Positions 34,201 to 46,200 of a stretch of 64,000 nucleotides of DNA are shown one piece after another. The translations under genes were made by a program, and so were the position numbers. The stretch is taken from the NCBI GenBank assembly GCA_964019055.1, contig OZ025208.1, forward strand, positions 2,358,001-2,422,000. The letters are read 5' to 3'. The notes below the pieces were generated by a model that saw nothing but the letters and a program-made list of their open reading frames with translations, ran no database searches and was not told the origin of the DNA. The stretch is from Anthopleura xanthogrammica (lineage: Eukaryota; Cnidaria; Anthozoa; Actiniaria; Actiniidae). Position 1 is the stretch's first letter. Every line of letters starts with the position of its first letter.

Positions 34201-37200
34201 TTACAATTTTCGCAGATTTCCAAGGCCTTCAAAAGATGATTTGACAATTCGTTCAATTCTGTTTTGATGAAGAAGTCTGAAAAAAGAATAACAAAAATGA
34301 TGATCTATTTTTCTTATTTATAAGTAAAATAGAAAACACAAAGCGCCAAAAAACCGCCCTAAACGGTTTAGGGAGAACAACTAAGTGAAAAGTTTTGCGC
34401 GAATGGAGACTTTTTGTAGTATCAAGGCTTGGGTTTCGTTGCAAATAAATAGCATTTCATAACCCCCCCCCCCCCCCCTCCATTTAAAAACAGAGAGTCA
34501 AATCAGTTTCGATATATGCATTCTCTAATTATGAGAAAATTCTGATCTAAAGTTTTCAAGCTAATGCCATTATGTTTCTCCGCTTACCAGTAGCTGAATT
34601 TTTATGTTCTCTAATGCGTTAGTGCAAGTGTCAGCATGTAATGAAAGCCGACATAATCAGCATCGCATTGATCACATTCATAGTAATAAACCTAGCATTG
34701 CTTATTAGTGATATCCGGTTTCTTTTCGTTAAATCTTACAAATTGTTGAATGGGTCGACTTCGAAAAACTGGCTGTATTTCGATATTAATGTTCGAACCC
34801 AAATATATCGATTGCTTTCTGACCAAACCTGCCGAAGGTGAGTGTTATCTAATTGCAACTATTAGCAATATTAATTATGATTTGCCGAAAGATCAGTTAC
34901 TTACAAGATCTCAAGGTTCTTTTGTGTGCGGAACATCCCAGCAGGAATTCTTTTCAGCTGATTGTCTTGAAGGTATCTAAAAAAAGCATATCGGAAGTAA
35001 TAGTTAAAAAGAGGTATTATTAATAAGAAAAATACTAAATCAATAAATTTACATTATCCTCCCTTCCTTCCTTCCTTTGTTCTATATGTCCTTACTTCTT
35101 TCCTTTTTTTTATATTCCTTCGTTCCTTCTAACCTTCCCGTTCTTTTTTTATTTCCTTTCATTCATTCAATCATTCCTCCATTTATTAGTCAGCTTATTT
35201 CCAACACTTTAAAAACTCAACAGCACTTACAGATATGTCAAATTCGTGGTATTTTGAAAGGTCAATCCGTGCAAACTCTTTATCTGGTTGCTACGAAGGC
35301 TCCTAAACAATAAACATTAGATAGAACTGATCATCTTCAACCTGCACAACACAAGCAATAATGAGTTTATGAAATACTTACAGAGCACGAAGACCTGGAA
35401 AACCAGAAAACGCATCCGACGAGACATTGGAAATCAAATTTTCTCCAAGATCCCTGTATTGAGAAAATATATTTTGTTAGAAGGTCCCTCATCCAGTATT
35501 CAGTCACATTGTTTTATACTTACATAGTTTCCAGATGCACCAAACCACTAAACATATTTTTCAATACTTCTTTAATGAAATTCCTATTAAGTCGTCTGAA
35601 AGTAAAATGCGAATAACTCTCTTCAGAAAAAGCCGTGGCTTAAAATGTGATTAGAATATCCTGACTCAGAGATTCAATGAGTGCGACGCTGCTGAGTAGG
35701 TACATCGATTAACATTTTGCTAACTACTGATGTAGTTAATTTTTTTTTAAGTATGAGATACAACGCGCCTTGACTGTTTTGGAAAAACTGAAGACGCTCC
35801 AGCTTAAAAGAAGCGAATCATAAAATCTTAAATTGGTTCTTGTGACTATGACATAAACACTCTGGAAGCAGTAGTTTACTTTTCTTGTGCTCTACAGCTA
35901 CCAGCTTGTTGATATCACGTACAGTACGTGCTTCAATTTACTTACAATGTCTTTAATGATGGTAAGTTTATAAAAGACATTTCTTCAACCACGAATATTC
36001 GATTAAAACTCAAATCACTGGAAAAAAACAGAAACAAAACAGTTCCGATGACTGACTGGCTTAGCTGATGCATGGACTTAGGAATGGTTCATTATAGAGT
36101 CATAGAGCACTCGTCTTAGATCTTCTTTTATTACTTGATTGTCTTTAACGAATAAGTATCTCTCTTGAAGGTGGCTGCCCACTATATGAAGAAATTGGAA
36201 TTTTATACGATACTCATTTTATTTGCGTTTTAAAGAGTAAACTTAAAAGAATATTATAAAAAATATGATAAGGGTTTTACTTGTAGAAAAAGCTGTGAGT
36301 GTACTTTTTTTGAACGTCATTTTTTTTAATGGTTTGATTTATATTTGAAACCAATGTATAATTTAGATTTCCTGAGAAGAAAATGAAACTTGAATTTGAT
36401 TACCGGTAACGCTTTGATTTCTTGTGTACAACGTTGATTTTTGCTTCTTTTTTCTTCTTCAAAAAGTTGTCAATACGCTTGTATTTAATCGCGAACCTAT
36501 CAAAAACCGCGGGACTTACAGATTTGAAATCAGCATTAAATTTGGGTTTAAGAATTGTGACTCAAAAACTTAGATCGTTTCTATGGTAGGCAGCCACCTC
36601 AGATAGCACCCAACGCGAAGATAAAAACTATTCAGCAATGCCATAGGGTTTAAAGGAGAATTGCTGTCAGTTCTTGCATTCAATGCGAGTATTTGCCCAC
36701 GCTATTTCGTGGAATAATAGTGGTGAGGACACCATAAAAATATATATGTTGTATATGTGGCAACTATGGGGGTCCAAAGCGATATTAATTGTTGCCACAT
36801 ATACAACATTGCCTGGCTGCGTAACCAGCGTGGTTGGTCCTTGTAGTGTAGTGGTTAACACGTCGGACTAGTATACCGAAACCGTGGGTTCGAGTCTTGC
36901 CAAGGGCATATGATATTTTTCTCTTAATTCTTTATTCTATTATTCACACCGAACGCATTTCATTTCACTAATATTATAATCGAGCTATTACACTATGCTT
37001 CTTCAATGGCTATCTTAGTTTTACTTACATCAACGAGAGAAAATTTAGTTGGATGAATGCATTACTTTTCACCTGGTAAATATTACTTCCTGAAAATACT
37101 CTATCAATAAAAAGAAAAAAAAGGTGTAAAATAGCTGAAATAAAATACTCAATCTGATACAATGAACAGCCATTACACAAAATTCAGGTGCAAAACAATC

Positions 37201-40200
37201 TATATTATTATTTGCATTGCCAGTCCAAGGAGTTCAAGACGCGATACTTACATGGCTTTAGTGTTCTTGGGGAGTCGGCTAGGAATGAACACCAATTTAC
37301 GCGAAGTTATTATAATTCCACTACCATTTGCTTCCCTTCGGCAGGTACATGAGAAGGGACAGTCTGTGTGGAAAAAGTAGTCAACAATAACAAAATTAGA
37401 TTACGATAATGTTTCTTCTGCATAAATGTTTTATTGTAACCGAGCTTTCGGATCATAGATCCATCTTCAGGGAAAAAGTGTACGATGATATTTGAAAAGC
37501 GACTAAATGGATATAGAGGATATTACACGGTGGCGCGAACATATGAAGTTTATCTTCGAGAAGATAAACTTCATATGTTCAAGCCAACGTGTAATTTTCT
37601 TTTTATTATATGGATATGAGTGTTTTAGCTGGAAAATAAATAAAAAAATAGACGAAAATGTTCTCCAAAGTGTCTTTATTTTGCAAATAGTCAAAATATT
37701 ACAATAGCAATAATAGCAAACAATTTATCTTAAAACATGTAAAAAACAAAATGTATATAAATATTGAAAAGTTTCTCTAAATTTTGCTGTTTTTAAAGGG
37801 ATTTAAACTGTTTTTAAAGTGGCTTACTGGCTTTCGTCGCTGTCTATGATCACACGCCGTCTTTTGCGCGTGAAACTCTGTTGAATCTCGCCGCCATGGC
37901 CGCCATCGTTTGTGAAAACATTTACAGTTCCTATCTGACATTGATGGAAAACAGGTTGCGAAGCAGCACTTGTTGCAGGGAGAACTGCTGAAACTGCTAT
38001 TTCATCCACTGTTGTAATCCTTTGAGAAGGCTGAATTGCTAAAGAACTTGAAGCTTCGTTTGATCCAGATAAAATGTCGGAGATTTGTTGTTGTTTTTTA
38101 TCAGATATGGCAGAATAGTTGTTCAGTGAATTGATGTTTTTGTGCCCAGTTATTTGAACTATCTCATTCGCTGGAATGTTATTGTACAAAGTATTTGTAT
38201 TAGATGTTTTCTTGTACTGTGGTTCACAAGCTTTTTGTCTGACTGAATCTGAGAACTCTCCAACGTGTTTTTCACTATCGACCGGAGGGAATTGACTCCT
38301 AAAGGAGAAGCTTTGAACCAGCATTTTCCTGGCCTCGGAAGTTCTGTCAGGTTTACGGCTAGATAAAATGGTGAATCGTCTTTCATCATTTCGGACGGTC
38401 TTTGTTCTTTGTAAGCCAAGTAAGTTAATACTGGACATCTATCGGGATTATCACATTTTTCATACATCTTTGGCTTTTTCTCTCTCACATTTCTCGGGTT
38501 CGCCGGTTCGAGTTTTTGTTTGGCGCTCGATGGCAAACTCCACGTAGCGAACTCCCTCTGTGTTAGTTTTTAGCTGTAAATCACCCCAGCAGAGATCTCG
38601 CTGTTCTTTTCCAGGTCTCATTCCGAAGTATACACAATTGTTCATCTAAACTGTGTTCAACAGCGCTCTAGGAGTTTTATTTCCAAGGATACCTTCACTA
38701 TGAAACTGCTCTATTAGTTCGTCTGTGATAGGATCGGCACTGTTCGGCTTATTGCCTTTACCAATGGATTTTAGCTGGTTTTTTTTTTTGAGAATGTCTT
38801 GGACTTCATTGAACTCTTTGTCATTCAGTTGTGAATAAGAGTACCCATTTTTACGAAGGTGGCGGTCTACGCTTTGTAAAAAAGCTCTTATAGAAGATGG
38901 TTCGTACTCTTCACCGTTTTTCTTTCGTACGCCAAGGACAAACCTGACTGCAAGATCTTGCAATTCTTTCGGAGGAATTGTATGAATCTCTCGGTTTTCC
39001 TGTTCACTTAGGAGAAATTCGTTGAATATTCTCAGGTCATAAAGTGTCTTTTTCTTTGTATTTTCGTTCTCCTGTTGTTCGCTGAAAGATTTGATGTATT
39101 CGTCTGTGACTTTTACAAATCTCGCCATTTTGTCTGACTAGTGTTTTGACAACTCGCGCCGAAATGAGCGGGGAAAACCAAGGAATGACTTCATCGATAT
39201 CCTCACTAGTGAGGATATGGAAAATATGTCCACCGTACCCCGGATGTAGTTTCGTATGAGATCTACGAGTGGCGTATTTTACAGTAAAACACTCATATCC
39301 ATATAATAAATATATATACGTAACAATAGAAGAAAAAATACAGAGCTAAAGAAAAATAACCTGAAACTGCGCGAGCGGGTAAAATGTATGATGCGCGCGC
39401 CTAAATAGCATATCTACTAGTAGAAAAAATGTGGGAAATAAAATAAAGGAATATGAACAATGGACGGGAAAATGAACGAATAATGAAGTGAACGTATGAA
39501 TGAACAAAATTGTTAGTTTCACCCTAAAATTCTATATCCCATGACTTTACTAACAGTGAGATAATAACAGTAAGCAACAGGCGTGTGAGAGTGCAGTGTG
39601 CTTCATACCTTGAACACAGCCGTCATCTTCTGTATCTAGGAAAGAACAAAGTTTGAAGATAAATATTTAAGCAACTTTGTTGTTTTTAATCAAAGAAGTA
39701 ATAACGGAAATTGAAGCACCCTTCGTCTTAACTTCTAAGGGCATAGAAGCTGTTTGATATAACAAACAGGTCACGTCGTGAGGACAAAATATTATTGCAG
39801 GGAAAGGCCCAACCCAGTGAACCTTAATAAGAATCTGCTGTCTGTCTTAGTACCTTTTATTATCTGATAATAAGCTTTGAATCCAGATCGCGTAACGTTG
39901 TTATTGGACGTGAATGTTATCTTGATCGTGTCTGACTGCGACTGGATCATTTGTGGATATCTGCAAATTATTAGAAAAGAATAATCAAGCATAAAAGATG
40001 TAACTGTAACAAAACACTTAAAGAGCTTATCATAATTCTGCGACCTAACCGATTACAGACGTCTGGTGTTTTGGCTCCCGTCAATCAAACTACGACGCGC
40101 AGAGTTCATTCCGATCGTGAGCGATAAAGAAATTGAAAATGGCTGCTGATCCTGAGTCGCCGAAATTTCTTGAAAGCCATGTTCGCATCGGAATCGAATT

Positions 40201-43200
40201 TCTTCATTATTCGCGATCGGAATGAACTCGGCGCGTCGTAGTTTGATTGACGGAAGCTTAAACGCCAGACGTCTCGAGTTGGTTAGATTGCAGAATTATG
40301 AAAAGCGCTGTAATGTTTTTGTTTGAAAAAAACCCAGGCTTTTTGTAGTTCAAATATAAGAAATTTTTCCATGGGTGCGGGATCAGGCGAAAAATGTGTA
40401 AAACTCGTAAAAATAGACAACTTTACTAATGAAAGACAAAGATGATACAATTAAAAAAAAAAAAATCAAAACTTATAAAGTATAAAATGATAAATAAGTT
40501 TTAAGTCATGTTTTGGTTCCCTTTACCTTGTTCCACAGTACCGACCAATACGAACAGGCGATAGGCCTAGGGCTTCCCCTCCATCATATACTTCTACGAA
40601 GTCAGCTGAACATCGCGGGCTCAACTCCATTTCAAATGCTCTAAACTCCAAACGAATCAAGTAACCTTTGCTTGCTTTGATTGTCCACGTACACCTTGCA
40701 TTGTTGTCATAGTAGCCAGGATAATAGGGCGAGACGATGTAGCCTGTATTGTTGGTCAGAATCTCGTTGCAGGCTGTGTGTTTAAAATGTGGAGCAAAAT
40801 CAAAGTCTGTAAATTCAAGTTTTTATTTCATTTCAAAACTCTATTGTATTCAGTGAAGAGCGACAGTTAGCACTTGACCAACTAACAGACCTCAGACTTT
40901 TATTGATTCTTCAACGTTATCTCACCTTCTCTTGCTGATGGGGGTACGAAATTATTACAGTAACCCTCGGTGGTGTGTAAGGCACCTATCGACATCAATC
41001 CTGGCTTATTTGTGATTTCACCTTCGATAGCAAGCTTAAAAAACAAGTTTAGTTATTGATACATACGTCTACTCTACTGGTTGTACATCGTGGCTAAGAT
41101 GTGCGGCGAACACCGGCCATCCTTGTGCAACAATGGTTTTACAGGACTATTGTTATGTTTGACCTATCAAAGAGAGTTTTGATCGAACTAGATTCCAGAT
41201 TCCCGTAATTCCTCATTTAAAAAATGGAATTCTTAAATTTCCGGCTTCATTTTCTCTTTCAAGATTATTTGGTTCTTTAATTGCCCAATACAGACAAAGT
41301 GCGTGTAATCACTGCTCATCCAATCAGAATTCTGGGACACGACAAGTGACGTCTAGACCGTGTGTTTTTCAAAGTCAGAAGCAATAAATAGACAATTAAA
41401 ACTAAAATAAATGAAAATTAACAGTGGCGTTGACAGAGTTGGTCTTCTTCCACTGCATTCCAATTGGAATTTAGAAGTTGATTTTTTAAGGAAGGAGGAG
41501 AAACCCGAAAAACCTTCGAGGCACAGGAGAGAACAAACAAACAACTCTACTCCCATACGATACCGAGCCCTGGAATCGAACCCGGGTCGTCTTGGTGAGA
41601 GGCGAGCGCTCTCACCGCTACGCCAGCTGTGCTTCCCTAATGTGATCTAATTTGCGATCTATGATCATGAGTTGAGCTTAGACTGAAACCGGTTGAAAAC
41701 ATTGATTTGAAACCCGTAATATATAAGGTGGAAAAAATAAAGGAAAAATAATTTTCTCTAGTTTATCTAACCTTATATGCCGTTACTGCGGTCAGTGTTA
41801 CTTGTCCATCCCTCCATCTACTGTCCTCACTGTCTTTGACCATCCATATCGGTCTCTTACTGTATTCTTTGTTATCAAATTCTTGATAGATTATCATCAC
41901 CTTCGTTCCAGGTCCCCACATTTTGTACTTGAACCTCAAACATCTTCCTGGCGACTCCGATGACCTCTCGTATCGCGGGCTCTCTATTCTTGCTAAGCTA
42001 CTGGATGTCTCGAGACTTGATGCACCAATTAAACTCATAACGTTTCCTTATATTAAAAGATTATTAATTAAAACTTATGACCATCGAGTTGATACAACTG
42101 ATGACACAACATCTATATACCTTGCTTTCCTCGACAAGTTGACTCGTGAATTCTAAAACCACCAGAGTTCCTTGGCAGCAGATTCACGTAGTCTGTCCAT
42201 CCTAAGAGACTGCCAGTCTCTGTTCCACATTTGTACGACATATACAGTATATATTGCTCAGGTAACACATTTTTCCATATATTTAAGATACTGTATTTAA
42301 CCTCGGATTTCTGATCTTGGGAATCAAAAGTGACCGATATTCTGTTACCTCCTGAAAAGAAGTTAGGAAGAATAATGAGTTTTTGGAAAATCAAACACAG
42401 TTTTCAACTTTGTTGGATTGCATGGGATTCCTGTGTTTATGTAGTTGTAAAGCAAAGGAGTTTCCTGTATCGATCGCGAGAGACAGAGACAGAGCACGAG
42501 GCTTAAATATATGTGTTGATAAATACATCTTTCTGGACCAAACTATCGTAACACTACCGCATAGATCAGCCGTTTTTTTGTTTTGTTTTTGTAAGGTACT
42601 TATTAATAATACTTATTTCAAGCAAAATTTCATAAAAGCGTCAAGCTTACTATGCAGTTCTTTTTGGTCCAACACTCCAGGCCCAATATCTATTGCAGCA
42701 CCGTCGATGTACGTCTGCCACACCCCAAAATTGGACATCCACGTGACGCAAATGTGGATCCATTCCGAAGTTCCGTTTCTTAAAAAAAATTAAACGAAAA
42801 AAAGAAAGAGAATAAGAAGGAATATAAGAAGAACAGCTGTAAGTTATGGTGAATATGATAAACGATAGCTCTTCCGGGTTCCGTTTTTGTTATAAAAGGG
42901 AATATTTTTATATTTGACTCTTTAGATTTTGAGCTTGTTTGTACCTTGTTTTGTTATCAATCTCTAGAAATGCTATAACACTCTTTACTTTATCCTCCTT
43001 TACATTACTGACGCTCATGTTGATCGACGATGAACTGTTGATTGACATCCAAAGACACATGGTCATTTCTTCCAGCGTTTCATTTATCTCGACACTGACA
43101 GAGTGATTTTTATGGCCGAGCGAGAAACCAATGTCTGCTTCATAATCCTGGGTTAGGTTATCACCTGAATAAAAACATCATGAAATCCTTTGAGATATGT

Positions 43201-46200
43201 AGTATTGGGCTCACATTGTTTGTGTGTTATGTGTTTTTGAGCTCCCTGTGCACGTGTCGGCTCCTGTACTTCACTGAGAAAGTGATCCCCACCGCAATTG
43301 AACACCGCCGCGTAAGTACTCACGAGACAAAATATGGGATATGTGGTTGAATAGGACTGCGGACAGCATTGTTTTTGTGCGATTTCTGTTCAGATCACTT
43401 AAACTGCCTGTTTAATAATAAAAACATATATTTAAATTAAAGAAAGCTATTAATTGGACAACCTGTTAGCTAAATGAAAGACTTTTATCATAATACAGCA
43501 GTGGTATAGTGTTTTTTTTGTTATAGTGCTTTTTAAATTAATCCGTGTTCAATTATAACGGAGCAAAAATACACATTTTTTACATTACATTTTGTTTAGG
43601 TCTTGTTCTACATAAACTCAACTGAATGCCTCTAGTTGTCTTAAACAAATTAAACGATAACACATAAAATTAAATGATTGTTCAATTTCAAACTTATTCT
43701 TAATGACAGTGAAATACGCTCTAAAATACCTTCACATCAAAGGTACCCAAAGGTTTACCTTCTGAAACAAGTAGAACTGAGACTGCTCTGGCTTCAGTAA
43801 CTTCCTTACTAAGATTTTTTGTATTTCATTTTGTTTTTCGATAGATGTTATTCCAGTATTATAGATTATGAGTCACCTTTATTGTATGGGAGAGAGGGGA
43901 TGTGAGGCTGACTAATGCGTATTTAGCTTATTTAGTACTTGTTGCTAATAGGACCTTTTCAATATTATGTCATTTTACTACAACTACCAAAATGCTTTGC
44001 GAATTTTCATTCATGTTCAAATTAGTATTTCCTCGTGAGAATAGTAAGACAGATGGTGCTAATAAATAAATGAACATAAGAAAGTGTGCAAAGAATATTT
44101 GAACTCATAATCAAAATGGAGGATAAATGAAAAAAGAAAATTTGGAGAAATTTAATGATCATCATAAAATCTCAGAAATGAATAAGCGAATCAAAGTAAA
44201 ACAAATATACAGCGAAGTGATCGAATTATTTTATTAGATAAATATAAAAACAAGTCAGCTTTTTTGGGTTATTGTTAATTCTCAATTGAATTCTATTTGT
44301 TTGCATTCTTCCGATCCGCTGTCCCGCCAACTCTCCAGATTCCTCACTTTAATTTCTCGGGATTAATTACGCGGCGACCCTCAGGTTCAGCTAAGCGACG
44401 GGGTCAGTTCGCGGAGGGGAACAATTATGCGATGGGAATCTCTCTTGCGGCGGAACAAATTTTAACTAGTGTTTCGACATTTACGTAGCGTTGGGCTTCC
44501 TGTGTATGACACTTTGTGCCTGGATTAATAATTACATGGGATAGAGTAATATGTATTGCGCTCTTGAGGCTTCAAATTAAGAAAAACCCTTCCCTCCGTC
44601 ATCAGCCAATCAGAATTCAGTAACTGTGACCTTCATTCTTAATTTCTTTTAATGATCTGCTTAATATCCCAAAAAAATTAACTCGTTACATGTTCTCGCA
44701 TTTATCACGAAGGAATCAATAAATACACCTACCTTGTGATCTTCTCGACGCCTTTATAGAATTTAAAACCTTTTCACAGGATTTTTCATCAAGTACTTTC
44801 CATTGCACTTTCTCGTCACGTCCTTTAACCCAGCTTTTCCATTCGTTCTGGCTTTTTAGATCTAAAACAAAAATTTCATCAGAGGTCAACAAAACTCGCA
44901 CTGATTTGTTATGTCAGCTGCGATACCATTACTATAATTATGAGCTCGCTAACAAATCTTATCCCCTTCAGTTCGCTCCCTTTCTTGCTGAACTCACTTC
45001 TTTTTTTCACTCTATCGTTAACCATCATGAATAAGACTTACCTTTCCTATATCCATACACTTCTACACGTAGTGCCTTCCATATATGGTACTTCGTTGGT
45101 ATGAATCTAATGAACCTGGCAAGAGTTCGAGTATCGTCTAACACATTCTTGACGACACTATTTTGATCTTTGTTACCGGAAAATAACTGAAAATACATAC
45201 AAACAATACTGTCGTTTACATTAAAAAATCCATGTTTTCCATTTATCTTTGAATTGTTCTGAGATGACTGATGATGGTAAGTAAATCGTTATTCACTTGA
45301 TGACGTTATATCAGTTTTACAATTAGTAATCAAAAAGTATAGGCAATAAGAATAAAAGAGGCTAAAAGGCTAAAAGATTTCTTCGATTTATCTGGGTTTA
45401 TTTCTATTCTAGAGGATTTAGAATGGACACCAATTTATCAATTTTCAATTTTTTAACTATTTTAAAATTGAAATTCTGTAACTAGTTCTCGATTTTCGAT
45501 TTTTGATTGGTGCTTTATACGTTATTTAATTGCTCGCTGAGATTAAAATTTTATTAAAAAACAGTATTAGAACACGAAATCGTATTTCAGGCCCAAAAAA
45601 AAAAAAAGAACGCGCTAGTGGGGTGGGGTAGGGAAAAAGGCAGGTAGCGGTCTAACTGATTATGTGGTATTTAACGCATATTTCTACAGTCTACAAATAT
45701 TTACACTTTTTTTTTTCTCATGGTATTAGACGTGTTGCTCTAAACAAGTAAAGGGTCGAAAAGAAAGTAATAGGTAAATTTTAGCATATAAAAAAATTCT
45801 GAAAACTTCTCTTGAGCCCAAAAATAGTTGTAACAACGCAAACACATATATAAAGGGACTTGGTTTAAAGCTTTTGAGGTCGTAGTTTTAGCACTAAATC
45901 CTTTCGTTTGTTGCGTGTTGGCAACGGCACTAATTTTAAGTTTGCTAACTGTTTCTAGGGTTAGTCAAATAGTTTGTAAGCCTTCGACGTCTCTTTTAGC
46001 CTATTATTCGCATGAGAGCTCCCGAACTCTTTTGAATGCATTGGTTTTCTATTGAATTGCGACCATCTTTGACGAACCGTGGCCCTTAGATAGAACTAAG
46101 AAGCGAAAGCCATGGGCTTTTATGACACGGCGGTCATGTTTATTCCCACGAGAGTAAAAACTTTTGTTTGTAACGTTCTGACACGCCTCAAAGCGAGGGC

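Noticed and set aside
41563..41637. Functional tRNA gene on the minus strand
   Set aside because: The acceptor and anticodon stems do not pair well, and a SINE-like body follows, so it is recorded as a SINE head.
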